This document shows positions 1-7,989 of a DNA stretch of 33,591 bases, one piece after another. The DNA is taken from contig JAUWBD010000032.1 in assembly GCA_030605125.1 (NCBI GenBank), positions 1 to 33,591 on the forward strand, read 5' to 3'. The number at the start of each line of letters is the position of its first letter. Position 1 is the stretch's first letter. Below the pieces are notes generated by a model. That model searched no databases. It was not told the origin of the DNA and saw only the letters and a program-made list of their open reading frames with translations. This DNA is from Verrucomicrobiota bacterium. Lineage in GTDB: Bacteria; Verrucomicrobiota; Verrucomicrobiia; Opitutales; Opitutaceae. The translations under genes and the position numbers were made by a program.

Positions 1-50
1 GGTCGTTTTCGGGTGGCTTTTTCGGGGCGTGCTCCTTGCGTCGGCGGCAA

Positions 51-524
51 ATGTCCAGCGCGCCTTCGCCCGTCGATCTCATCGCCAACGCCGCCGCGCA
101 GTTTGGCGGTCGCCCCTCCTGGGACGATTACTTCATGGCCACCGCCGTGCTGCTCTCGACCCGCAGCCCCTGCGAGCGCCTCCACGTCGGCTGCGTGATC
201 GTGAGCGCCGGCGCCCGCAAGAACCGCATCGTCGCCGCCGGCTACAACGGTTTCCTCCCCGCCACGCCGCACACCTCGCGGGTGCGCGACGGCCACGAGC
301 AGGCGACGGTGCACGCCGAGCAAAACGCCATCGCCGACGCCGCCCGCCGCGGCAGCTCCGTCGAGGGCTGCACCGCCTACGTCACCCACTTCCCCTGCAT
401 CAACTGCGCCAAGATCCTCGCCGCCTCCGGCATCGCCGAGGTGCGCTACCGGCAGGACTACAAGAACGACCCGCTCGTCGCCCCGCTGCTCGCCGACGCC
501 GGCGTGCGGATCGTGCAACTGTAG
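51..524 (+). CDS. dCMP/cytidine deaminase family protein (ComEB-like)
   Basis: This is a 157-residue zinc-dependent deaminase of the dCMP deaminase/ComEB group, which normally converts dCMP to dUMP for thymidylate supply. The zinc motif is visible as VHAEQNA (His and catalytic Glu) followed by the second half FPCINCAK with the two Cys ligands. The GYNGF segment near residues 64-68 is typical of dCMP deaminases. A TTG lies in frame at 36, but the ATG at 51 is preferred because it gives the usual family length. The next gene (YqgE-like) starts 36 bases downstream in the same direction. The exact substrate cannot be told from sequence alone. Confidence 0.88.
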   Translation: MSSAPSPVDLIANAAAQFGGRPSWDDYFMATAVLLSTRSPCERLHVGCVIVSAGARKNRIVAAGYNGFLPATPHTSRVRDGHEQATVHAEQNAIADAARRGSSVEGCTAYVTHFPCINCAKILAASGIAEVRYRQDYKNDPLVAPLLADAGVRIVQL

Positions 525-560
525 TTGCAGCTGGCCTGCTTCACCCCATTTTCATTCCCC

Positions 561-1133
561 ATGCGTTCGCAGCCCTCGAATGACGACGGCTCGCTGGCGG
601 GATCGCTCCTGCTGGCCCACCCGGTCCTGCGCGACGAGACCTTCCGCCGCACCGCCATCCTCATGTCGGCCCACGACGAGCAGGGCGCGATGGGCGTCGT
701 GTTGAACCGCCCCATGCACAAGCGCCTCGGCGAGCTCGGCGGCGACTTCGCGCTCGGCCCGCTCTCCGAGGTGCCGGTCTTTGACGGCGGCCCCGTGGAA
801 AAGCGCCAGCTCATCCTCTGCGCCTGGCGTCCGCACCCCGCCGGGGATGGCGACGGCGACAGCCTGCAACTGCTCTTCGGCATCGACCCGGAGCGCGCGG
901 CCGAGCTCGCGACGGAGGACGGCGTGCAACTGCGCGCCTTCCTCGGCTACGCCGGCTGGAGCGGCGGCCAGCTCGAGGGCGAACTGGCGCGCGACACCTG
1001 GGTCGTGGCCGACCTCGAGCCGCAAATCATCCAACACCGTCCGGATGAGACGCTTTGGCGGTGCGCCTTGAGCGATATCGACCCGCAGTGGCGCCTGCTC
1101 GCCGGCGAGCCCGACCACCCGGAGCGGAACTAG
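561..1133 (+). CDS. YqgE/AlgH family protein (DUF179)
   Basis: A 190-residue protein of the YqgE/AlgH family, whose biochemical role is unsettled. Family hallmarks are present: an N-terminal GSLLLAHPVL...FRRTAILM segment, GVVLNRP, VFDGGPVE, and the FLGYAGWSGGQLEGEL block followed by a Trp-containing tail. The ATG at 561 is chosen over an in-frame TTG at 525 because it matches the family's N-terminus and leaves a normal gap after the deaminase gene. It probably shares a transcript with that gene. Function beyond family membership is not inferable. Confidence 0.9.
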   Translation: MRSQPSNDDGSLAGSLLLAHPVLRDETFRRTAILMSAHDEQGAMGVVLNRPMHKRLGELGGDFALGPLSEVPVFDGGPVEKRQLILCAWRPHPAGDGDGDSLQLLFGIDPERAAELATEDGVQLRAFLGYAGWSGGQLEGELARDTWVVADLEPQIIQHRPDETLWRCALSDIDPQWRLLAGEPDHPERN

Positions 1134-1200
1134 GCGTCGCCCGCCTTGGCCGCGGTGCCGCGCGGGCGGTGTGAAATCAGGTCGTTTACCGAAATTCCGT

Positions 1201-1230
1201 TTGACACCCCCCACGGCCAATCGGTGTGTT
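1201..1230 (+). promoter_or_regulatory. Possible sigma70-type promoter of rpmJ
   Basis: A perfect TTGACA hexamer at 1201-1206 lies 35 bases before the rpmJ ATG. The matching -10 is weak (TGTGTT at 1225-1230, 18-base spacing). The leader then runs into a pyrimidine tract directly before the ATG with no Shine-Dalgarno sequence. No Zur-like palindrome was recognised here. Confidence 0.35.
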
Positions 1231-1240
1231 CTTCCTTTTT

Positions 1241-1366
1241 ATGAAAGTTGTCTCCTCCATCAAATCCGCGAAGAAGCGTCACCCCGACTGCCAAGTCGTG
1301 CGCCGCAAGGGCCGCATCTACGTGATCAACAAGACCGACCCGCGCTACAAGGCGCGCCAAGGCTAA
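1241..1366 (+). CDS. rpmJ: 50S ribosomal protein L36, zinc-independent form
   Basis: A 41-residue basic protein starting [20 protein letters not shown] and ending in the [11 protein letters not shown] tail typical of L36. The zinc-binding Cys/His set of the classical form is reduced to one Cys, so this is the C-minus (zinc-independent) version, as in E. coli YkgO. It binds the large ribosomal subunit. It is followed 39 bases later by rpmE of type B, also zinc-independent, and the two probably form one transcript ending at the hairpin at 1692-1725. The start has no Shine-Dalgarno sequence but follows a good -35 box. Confidence 0.93.
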   Translation: MKVVSSIKSAKKRHPDCQVVRRKGRIYVINKTDPRYKARQG

Positions 1367-1405
1367 GTCGCAGCCGGCCAAGAGCCACCCAATCCATTTT
1401 ACATC

Positions 1406-1663
1406 ATGAAAGCCGAAGGCCATCCCACCCTCAACAACGTCTGCTTCCTCGACGTCGCCTCGGGCAAGAAGTTCCTCACCAAGTCCACGATGAAGTCCAA
1501 CCGCAAGGAGACCATCGATGGCGTCGAATACTTCGTCGTCGTGCGCGACGTGACCATGGATTCGCACCCCGCCTACACCGGCGAGAAGCGCATCGTGGAC
1601 ACCGCCGGTCGCGTGGAGAAGTTCACCACCAAGTTCCGCCGCGGCACCGCCGCCAAGAAGTAA
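1406..1663 (+). CDS. rpmE2: 50S ribosomal protein L31 type B
   Basis: An 85-residue L31 protein. The block HPTLNNVCFLDVASGKKFLT, the SHPAYTGEKR motif and the VDTAGRVEKF segment are those of type B L31. There is a single Cys and no CxxC pair, so it is the zinc-independent form. It sits in tandem with the zinc-independent L36 gene, an arrangement known from other bacteria where these paralogues replace zinc-bound versions in zinc shortage. Whether zinc-binding copies also exist in this genome cannot be seen here. A strong intrinsic terminator follows. Confidence 0.95.
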   Translation: MKAEGHPTLNNVCFLDVASGKKFLTKSTMKSNRKETIDGVEYFVVVRDVTMDSHPAYTGEKRIVDTAGRVEKFTTKFRRGTAAKK

Positions 1664-1691
1664 GGCCCGCGCCGCTTCGTCGCGTTTCCCC

Positions 1692-1725
1692 AACCCGCCG
1701 CGCTCTCCGGAGCCGGCGGGTTTTT
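1692..1725 (+). terminator. Intrinsic terminator after rpmE2
   Basis: A 9-bp GC-rich stem (AACCCGCCG pairing with CGGCGGGTT) encloses a loop that is itself partly self-complementary, and a run of five T follows. It lies 29 bases after the rpmE2 stop codon. Confidence 0.85.
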
Positions 1726-1754
1726 CGTGCCCGCCCTCGATGGCGCGGGCTTTC

Positions 1755-1845
1755 TCTGGAGGGACGCCGTCCCCGGCGTCCGCAGTCGGCGAGCGAGGTC
1801 GGCAGCCAATGCGCGGCCGCGGGCGGCGAGGACGCCGCCCCTCCA
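1755..1845. repeat. Dispersed palindromic repeat (GGGACGCCGTCCCC family)
   Basis: The left arm begins TCTGGAGGGACGCCGTCCCC and the right arm at 1830-1845 reads GGACGCCGCCCCTCCA, its reverse complement apart from two bases. The first 29 bases (1755-1783) are identical to 14869-14897 inside nrdA. A 13-base core also occurs at 10395-10407, and a degenerate relative may lie near 26490-26513. The element fills the gap between the convergent rpmE2 and PP2C genes. Confidence 0.75.
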
Positions 1846-1847
1846 AA

Positions 1848-2570
1848 TCACTCGCCGCCGAAGTCCACCAGCACGCCCGTGGCGTTGTCGTTGCCGCCCT
1901 TGGCGAGGGCGTCGGCCACGAGGGCGGCGAGCGTCACGGCCGGGGCGCGGCCTTCGCCGAGGTGGCGCGCGATCAAATGGTCGCCGAGCATGCGGGTGAT
2001 GCCGTCGGAGCACACGAGCAGGCGGTCGCCGGCTTGTAACGAATAATTGGATACGCGGATCTCGAGCGCCATGGGCTGGCCGATGCAGCGGGTGAGGGCG
2101 TTGCGGTAGCGCTCGTCGAGGTGCACGTCCTCGCCGCGGGAGCGGCGCAGGGCGACGTCGTGCTCGACGGTGTCGTCGATGGTGAGCTGGCGCAGGCGCC
2201 CTTGGCGGAAGAGGTAGGCGCGCGAGTCGCCCACGCTGGCGATGCGGACCGTGCCTTGCTCGACGAGGGCCGCGGTGAGGGTGGTGCCGAGCCCGGTGTC
2301 GGGCGCGAAGCGTTGGCCGAGGGCGATGACCTCGCGGTTGGCGGCGCCGAAGGCGCGGGCGAGGTCGATCGCGAGGCCGGCCTCGCGGGCGAGGCGGGCC
2401 TCCTTGAGGAGCGTGGTGATGGCGAGCTGCGCCGCCTCGGCGCCGCCCGGCAGGCCGCCGATGCCGTCCGCCACCGCGTAGAGTCCGAGGTCGTCCGCGC
2501 AGAGGTGGCGGTCCTCGTTTTCGGTGCGAACGAGGCCGATATCGGTCTGGGCGGCGGAAATCAACGGCAT
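1848..2570 (-). CDS. PP2C-family serine/threonine protein phosphatase
   Basis: A 240-residue, single-domain, soluble PP2C/Stp1-type phosphatase, a metal-dependent enzyme that removes phosphate from Ser/Thr of proteins, usually opposite Hanks-type kinases. Motifs in order: TDIGLVRTENEDR (Asp10, Asp20), VADGIGG (metal-binding Asp35), GLGTTLTAA, SVGDSRAYLFR, LLVCSDGITRML and the C-terminal GGNDNATGVLV with its metal-binding Asp. All key residues are present. The ATG at 2570 is chosen because the core fold starts within a few residues; upstream in-frame sequence is low-complexity and leads into a repeat element. No kinase gene is visible nearby. Confidence 0.92.
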   Translation of the reverse strand: MPLISAAQTDIGLVRTENEDRHLCADDLGLYAVADGIGGLPGGAEAAQLAITTLLKEARLAREAGLAIDLARAFGAANREVIALGQRFAPDTGLGTTLTAALVEQGTVRIASVGDSRAYLFRQGRLRQLTIDDTVEHDVALRRSRGEDVHLDERYRNALTRCIGQPMALEIRVSNYSLQAGDRLLVCSDGITRMLGDHLIARHLGEGRAPAVTLAALVADALAKGGNDNATGVLVDFGGE

Positions 2571-2634
2571 GGACGAAACGTTGACCGTAGGGGCTTCGCC
2601 CTGCGCTTCAAGGCCCGCGTGCATGGCGGGCGAA

Positions 2635-2756
2635 TTTGGAGTGCGGAGCCTCGGCTCCGCTCTGGACGGGCCGCCTCGGCGGCTCGCCGCGTCGTTTCCC
2701 CTTGCGGCGAGCCGAGGCTCGCCGTCGAAAGCGAAGCCGAGGCCTCGCACTCCAAA
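2635..2756. repeat. Long REP-like inverted repeat between dinG and the PP2C gene
   Basis: The outer arms begin TTTGGAGTGCG and end CGCACTCCAAA; over 27 bases they match at 24. A second internal hairpin has the arms CGGCTCGCCGC and GCGGCGAGCCG. The whole element can fold into one long imperfect hairpin. It begins right after the dinG stop codon and lies upstream of the PP2C start on the same strand, so it could attenuate read-through. Confidence 0.75.
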
Positions 2757-2761
2757 ACGCC

Positions 2762-4867
2762 TCACACGTAGGGCTGGAAAACCTCCACGCGGTTGGTGCG
2801 GTTGAAACGGATGTGCCGCGTCTGGGGCAGGCAGGCGAGGAACTGGCGGCCGTAGGCCTTTTGCAGCACGCGCGAATCGAGGATCGTCACGAGGCCGCGG
2901 TCGCGTTGGCTGCGGATCAGGCGGCCCACGCCTTGGCGGAAGGTCATGAGGGCGTCGGGCAGCGTGATCTCGTTGAAGGGATTGCCGCCGCGTTCGCGCA
3001 CGTGCTCGGTGCGGGCCTCGAGCACGGGGTGGGTGGGCACTTGAAAGGGCAGGCGGGTGATGATGACCTGCGAGAGCGAGTCGCCGGGCACGTCGATGCC
3101 GGTCCAGAAGGACTCGGTGCCGAAGAGCACGCCGTCGCCGGCCTCGCGGAGCAGGCGGGCGAGCTCGGTGCGCGAGACGTCGCGGCCCTGCATGAAGAAG
3201 GGCCGGTGCGCGCCGCGGTAGATCGGCTCCACGATCTCGGCCACGCGCTGCATGTCGGCGTAGCTGGTGAAGAGCACGAGCGAGCCGCCGGTGGTGCGGC
3301 GGGTGCAAAAATCGATGTGGTCGGCGAGGACGTCGAGGGCGAGGCGCGCCTCCTCGCGGGTGGGCAGCGGCACGTCGGCGGCGACGAAGACGCGCATGTT
3401 TCGGGCGAAATCGAAGGGCGAGTGCTGGATCTCGGCGCGCACGCGCGGGCCGCCGATGCGCGCGAGGAAGGGCCGCATGTCGTCGGCGATGGCGAGCGTG
3501 GCGCTGGTGAAGACGACCGCGGTCTGGCGGTCGAGCAGCGCCTCCTTCAGGTGCGGGGCGATGTCGATCGGCGCGGAGCGGAGCGCGATCACGGTCTGGC
3601 GGCGGCCGGTGCGTTCGAGCCAGTAAACGTTGTCGTCGGGCTCGGCGAGGGCGAGGAAGCGTTTGATGCCGAGCTGGGCGGTGCGGAGTTTGCCGGCCTG
3701 CTCGAGCAACTCCTCGCGCTCGCGGCCCTCGTCGAACTTGTCGGCGCGGGTGCGCACGGCTTTTTGCAGGGCGAGGAGCGGACCATCGAGCCAGGATTCG
3801 GCGCAGTTTTCGTGACGGATGCGGACGATCGCTTGGTTGAGCAGGTAGTTTTCCTGGAGGGCGGCGAAAAACTGGTGGTTGGCCTCGAGCGCGTCGGCGA
3901 CGAGCTGGCGTTCCTCGAGCGAGCCGAGTTTGGAGAGCAGGCCGCGGCGGGTCTTCGGGTTGTAGAGGTGGCGCAGCATGCGGTCGATGCCGTAGCTGCT
4001 GAGGCGGAGGCCGAAGTAGTCGGTGGCGACCTCGGGCACGGTGTGCGCCTCGTCGAGCACGACGAGGTCGTCGGGAAACAGCACGCCCTTCTCGGCCGAT
4101 CCGTGGGCGGCGGCGCCGCCGGCGGCGACCAGCGCGAAGAGCAGCGAGTGGTTGACGATGATGAGGTGGGCGGCGCGGATGCGGGCCCGGGCTCGCTGGT
4201 AGGGGCACTTTTCCGGGTCGCAGTATTTGCGGGCGCAGGAGGAGGAGTCGGCGTTGACCATCTCCCAGACGTCGGGGTGGGGCGCGGGCGAGAGTTCGTG
4301 GCGGAGGCCGTCGGTGGTGGTCTCGGCCCAGGCGGCGATGCGCTGCAACTCGTCGTGCTCGGGCGTGGCGAAGAGCTCGTGTTTGTCGCGCAGGGCGGTG
4401 GCGAGGCGCGAGGTGCAGAGGTAGTTGGCCTTGCCGACGAGGACGGCGGACTTGAAGTCGGCGTAGCGGGCGGTGGCGGGGTCGGCCTTGAAGACGCGGC
4501 GGCAGAGGGGCACGTCCTTGCGGTCGAGCTGCTCCTGGAGCGCGATCGTGTGGGTGGAGACGATGAGCTGCCGCTTGTGGTCGTGGGCGTGGATGATGCC
4601 GGGCAGCAGGTAGGCGAGGGATTTGCCGACGCCGGTGCCGGCCTCGAAGACGAGCGGCGTGTCGTGCGCGACGGCGTCGGCCACGGCCGCGGCCATGCGG
4701 GCCTGTTGGGGGCGGTGCTCGAGCCGGAGCGTGTCTTGCAGGATGCCGCCTTCGCCGAAAAGTTTGGCGGCGAGTTCGGGCGCGAGGGTGGGCGGCGGCG
4801 CGGGCGGGGCGTCGTCGTGGTCGGAGTCGGGCGGGAAAGGGGAGCTGTCGTCGCGCAGGCCGATCAT
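2762..4867 (-). CDS. DinG-family ATP-dependent DNA helicase (XPD-like SF2)
   Basis: A 701-residue helicase of the DinG/XPD group, which unwinds damaged DNA, R-loops or forked structures in 5'-3' direction. Walker A is FEAGTGVGKS (about residues 74-83), and the DEAH box is VVLDEAHTVPE. Between them are Cys residues (YLCTSR, then SSCARKYCDPEKCPY) in the position of the family's 4Fe-4S cluster. The C-terminal RecA-like domain has FTSYADM, the GTESFWTGIDVPG block and QGVGRLIRSQRDRG (motif VI). The ATG at 4867 is preferred over an in-frame TTG at 4918. It may be co-transcribed with the PP2C gene, with a hairpin repeat between them. Confidence 0.9.
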   Translation of the reverse strand: MIGLRDDSSPFPPDSDHDDAPPAPPPTLAPELAAKLFGEGGILQDTLRLEHRPQQARMAAAVADAVAHDTPLVFEAGTGVGKSLAYLLPGIIHAHDHKRQLIVSTHTIALQEQLDRKDVPLCRRVFKADPATARYADFKSAVLVGKANYLCTSRLATALRDKHELFATPEHDELQRIAAWAETTTDGLRHELSPAPHPDVWEMVNADSSSCARKYCDPEKCPYQRARARIRAAHLIIVNHSLLFALVAAGGAAAHGSAEKGVLFPDDLVVLDEAHTVPEVATDYFGLRLSSYGIDRMLRHLYNPKTRRGLLSKLGSLEERQLVADALEANHQFFAALQENYLLNQAIVRIRHENCAESWLDGPLLALQKAVRTRADKFDEGREREELLEQAGKLRTAQLGIKRFLALAEPDDNVYWLERTGRRQTVIALRSAPIDIAPHLKEALLDRQTAVVFTSATLAIADDMRPFLARIGGPRVRAEIQHSPFDFARNMRVFVAADVPLPTREEARLALDVLADHIDFCTRRTTGGSLVLFTSYADMQRVAEIVEPIYRGAHRPFFMQGRDVSRTELARLLREAGDGVLFGTESFWTGIDVPGDSLSQVIITRLPFQVPTHPVLEARTEHVRERGGNPFNEITLPDALMTFRQGVGRLIRSQRDRGLVTILDSRVLQKAYGRQFLACLPQTRHIRFNRTNRVEVFQPYV

Positions 4868-4998
4868 CGGGCGGAAGCGGTGAAGTTGAGAAATGCGGCG
4901 GGAGAGTCCAATGACCAAAACCGCCGGGCATAGGGCAAAACCTGCGCGGACTTGGTGGTTGATCGTCTGCTCTCGAAGCTGCTCATTGATCGAAACCT

Positions 4999-5637
4999 AT
5001 GAAAAACACGTTCCGCACGCCCTCCGCCAGGACCTTCGTTCTCCTCGCCGCCATCGCGGGGACCGTGCTTGTCGGCGGCTGTGGCGGCGGCGAGCGGACC
5101 CAGGTCGCGGGCCGGTCCGAGTTCGAGGAGGTGAACCGCCAGCTCACCACCAAGTCGGGCGGAGTGGCCTACGGCGCCACACCCGAAACGCTCGCGGCGG
5201 CGACGCAGTTCGCTGCGGCGATGAAGCAAATGCAGTCGATGATGTTCAGCGGCGGCAGCGGCAAATCCTTCGCCACCGGCGGCGACTTCCTCACCGTGGT
5301 GGTGCAGAAACCGGACGCGGTGATCGTGCTCTGCCACGTGCCCGAACTGCGCAACTACAAGACCAAGGAGGTGCGCAATTCGCTGTCCCAGATGGCGTGG
5401 ATCGTCGCGCAAAAATCGGTCGCGGGTCTGCCCGGAGTGAGCGGCGAGACGAAGCTGGTGGTCGGCCTGCGCGGTGTCGCGGCCTACGGCCCGATCTGGG
5501 AGGGCAAGCTGGGTGGCGAGGCGACCGCGAAAAACGACGGTGGCGGCGACCGTGAGCGGCTCTATCCCTATTTCGCCCCCGCGGCGGCTCCGGCGCCGAC
5601 GGAGCCGAGCTCGACCGCGGCGACCGGGCCCGCCTAG
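4999..5637 (+). CDS. Putative lipoprotein of unknown function
   Basis: A 212-residue protein with a lipoprotein signal: a basic start (MKNTFRTPSARTF), a hydrophobic stretch, and the lipobox VGGC with Cys at about residue 28 followed by Gly residues. The mature part is soluble, with a central alpha/beta-looking region and an Ala/Pro-rich tail (PAAAPAPTEPSSTAA). I do not recognise the family. It is divergent from dinG, about 130 bases away, and is followed by the P-type ATPase gene on the same strand. Confidence 0.75.
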   Translation: MKNTFRTPSARTFVLLAAIAGTVLVGGCGGGERTQVAGRSEFEEVNRQLTTKSGGVAYGATPETLAAATQFAAAMKQMQSMMFSGGSGKSFATGGDFLTVVVQKPDAVIVLCHVPELRNYKTKEVRNSLSQMAWIVAQKSVAGLPGVSGETKLVVGLRGVAAYGPIWEGKLGGEATAKNDGGGDRERLYPYFAPAAAPAPTEPSSTAATGPA

Positions 5638-5710
5638 GCTTGAGGCGCGGGCCGCGCAGCGGCGGTCTTGCTGAGTCATGGCGGCGTGGCATCGTCGATT
5701 GCATAATTCG

Positions 5711-7966
5711 ATGCAGACCCCTTGGACCGAGACCCTGGCGGAGTTTTTGCGCAGCGAGCCCGGCGTGGGCGCGGTGCGCATCGATGCCGGGGCGCGGCGC
5801 GTGCAGGTGGCCACGCTCGGGCCGGTGGATGTCGAATCGCTGCGCGCCCGGCTGGAGGAGACGCTCTCGGCCATCGAGACCGAGCTCGACACCGGCGGCG
5901 CGGGGGAGGCGGCGGCCCCCGCCGGGTTCACCCTCACGCGCGAGGGCAGCGTGGTGCAATTGGCCGGTCCCGCGTGCGAGACCGCGCCGAAGCTGTGGCG
6001 TTGGAAGGAGTATGAGTGGCCGGAGAGCGGGGCGGGCGAGCCCGGCGCCGAGGGGCACGAGCGGGAGGACTGGCGCGAACTAGCCGCCTACGCCGGCGCC
6101 TGCGGCGTGCTCGGGCTGGCGGGCTGGGGCGTGAAACTCGCGGGCGTCGGGCCCGCCTGGCTCGCGCCCGCGCTCGGCGGCGCGGCGCTGGTGGCGGGCG
6201 CCTGGGATGCCGCGAAAGATTCCTGGGAAAACCTGCGGCGCGCGAAGCTCGACATCCACTTTCTCATGCTCGCGGTCGCGGTCGGCGCCACGCTCATCGG
6301 CGCCTGGGGCGAGGCCGTGCTGCTGTTGTTCCTCTTCTCCGCCTCGGGCGCGATGGAGGCCTATGCGGACGAGCGCACGCACCGCGAGGTGGACGCCTTG
6401 CTCAAGGCCGCGCCGAAACAGGCCACGCTGGTGGAGCGCGACGGGCGCGAGCGCGTGGTGCCGGTCGAGGAGGTCGGCATCGGCGACCTTGTGCGCGTGA
6501 AGCCCGGCGAGGCCTTTTGCGCCGACGGCGTGGTCGAGGCTGGCGAGAGCGGCGCGGACGAATCGGCGCTCACCGGCGAGTCCGTGCCGGTGGAGAAGGC
6601 GCGCGGCGACCAGGTTTTCAGCGGCACGATCAACGTCGGCGGCACGCTCGATTGGCGCGTCGCGCGACTGCCCGCGGAGAGCACGCTGCAAAAAATCATC
6701 CGCCTCATCCACGGCGCGCAGCGGCTGCGCGCGCCGAGCCAGCGTTTCACCGACAAGTTCGGCACGGGCTACACTTGGCTCGTGCTCGGCGTCTGCGCGA
6801 CGATGTATCTCGTGTGGTGGCTCGCGCTCGGGCTGGAGCCCTGGCGCGACACCGCGGAGGCCCCGTCGGCCTTCTACCGCGCGATGACGCTGCTCGTGGT
6901 GATGAGCCCCTGCGCGCTCGTGCTCTCGATCCCGTCGGCCATCCTCGCGGCCATCGCCTGGGGCGCGCGGCGCGGCGTGCTCTTCCGCGGCGGCGCGGCC
7001 GTGGAAAAACTGGCCGAGGTCAACGTGATCGCGCTCGACAAGACCGGCACGCTCACGACCGGCGAACTCGTCGTCGAGGCCTACGAGAGCTTCCCCGCCG
7101 GCCGCGAGCGCGAGCTGATGGAGCTGGCCTACGCGCTCGAGTCGCGTTCGGAGCATCCGCTGGCGCGCGCCATCGTGCGTGACGCGAGGGCGCGAGGCGT
7201 CGCCGAGCTGGACGTGGAGGGTTTCGCCTCAATGACCGGGCAGGGCGTGCGCGGACGCGTGCGCGGCGCGAGCGTGATGCTCGGCCGCCGCGAACTGCTC
7301 GAGAAGGGGCCGTTGAAGGACTGGGCCGAGAAGCTGCCGCCCTCCGCGGCGGAGTTTGCCGAGGTGTGGGTGGTGGGGCCGGATTTTCTCGGACGGGTGT
7401 TGCTGCGCGATGCCATCCGCCTCGAGTCGGCGCCGGTGCTCGCGAGCCTGCGGCGCGAAGGGCTGCACACGGTGATGTTGACCGGTGATCGCCACGCCAC
7501 GGCGGCCGCCGTGGGCGCGGAGCTGGGGCTCGACGAGGTGCGGGCCGGCCTCTCGCCGGCGGAGAAGGTGCGCGCGATCACCGCGCTCAAGGCCGGCGGC
7601 GCGCGCCGCGTGGCCATGGTCGGCGACGGCGTGAACGACGCCCCGTCGCTCGCCGCCGCCGACGTGGCGATCGCGATGGGCGCGCGCGGCAGCGACGCCG
7701 CGCTCGAGCAGGCGGAGATCGTGCTGATGCATGATCGCATCGAAAACGTGCTCGCGGCCTTCGAGCTGAGCCGCCGGGCGCGCGCCGTCATCCGCCAGAA
7801 TCTCGCCATCTCGCTCGGCGTGGTGGTGGTGATGGCCGCCGCGAGCATCGTCGGCGTGGTGCCGCTCGGCGTCGGCGTGGTGGCGCACGAGGGCAGCACG
7901 GTGCTGGTGTGCCTGAATTCGCTGCGGCTCCTGCGCGGCGGGGCACGGCGTTTGCGAAACGGCTAA
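5711..7966 (+). CDS. Heavy-metal P-type ATPase, P1B-4 subgroup (Co/Fe/Zn exporter type)
   Basis: A 751-residue membrane pump that uses ATP to expel transition-metal ions. The phosphorylation motif DKTGTLT is at Asp443; TGES, the HP loop (RSEHPLARAI) and GDGVNDAP are all present. The metal-site motif in the sixth helix is SPC (residues 399-401) rather than CPC, and the last helix carries HEGST (His726). That pair marks the P1B-4 group, whose members export Co(II) or Fe(II), with Zn in some cases. The first 90 or so residues resemble a degenerate HMA fold without a CxxC metal site. The ATG at 5711 is chosen over 5678 by fit to that domain. No metalloregulator gene is adjacent. Confidence 0.9.
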   Translation: MQTPWTETLAEFLRSEPGVGAVRIDAGARRVQVATLGPVDVESLRARLEETLSAIETELDTGGAGEAAAPAGFTLTREGSVVQLAGPACETAPKLWRWKEYEWPESGAGEPGAEGHEREDWRELAAYAGACGVLGLAGWGVKLAGVGPAWLAPALGGAALVAGAWDAAKDSWENLRRAKLDIHFLMLAVAVGATLIGAWGEAVLLLFLFSASGAMEAYADERTHREVDALLKAAPKQATLVERDGRERVVPVEEVGIGDLVRVKPGEAFCADGVVEAGESGADESALTGESVPVEKARGDQVFSGTINVGGTLDWRVARLPAESTLQKIIRLIHGAQRLRAPSQRFTDKFGTGYTWLVLGVCATMYLVWWLALGLEPWRDTAEAPSAFYRAMTLLVVMSPCALVLSIPSAILAAIAWGARRGVLFRGGAAVEKLAEVNVIALDKTGTLTTGELVVEAYESFPAGRERELMELAYALESRSEHPLARAIVRDARARGVAELDVEGFASMTGQGVRGRVRGASVMLGRRELLEKGPLKDWAEKLPPSAAEFAEVWVVGPDFLGRVLLRDAIRLESAPVLASLRREGLHTVMLTGDRHATAAAVGAELGLDEVRAGLSPAEKVRAITALKAGGARRVAMVGDGVNDAPSLAAADVAIAMGARGSDAALEQAEIVLMHDRIENVLAAFELSRRARAVIRQNLAISLGVVVVMAAASIVGVVPLGVGVVAHEGSTVLVCLNSLRLLRGGARRLRNG

Positions 7967-7989
7967 AACGAGCCTTGGTGATCGGCACC

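Noticed and set aside
1848-4931. A 1027-residue minus-strand open frame covering the PP2C and helicase region
   Set aside because: Only its C-terminal 240 residues match a protein family (PP2C). The rest is Arg/Pro/His-rich shadow of the DinG frame in high-GC DNA.
2636-4933. A 765-residue plus-strand frame opposite dinG
   Set aside because: Low-complexity Glu/Gly/Val/Ala shadow; the minus strand encodes a complete helicase.
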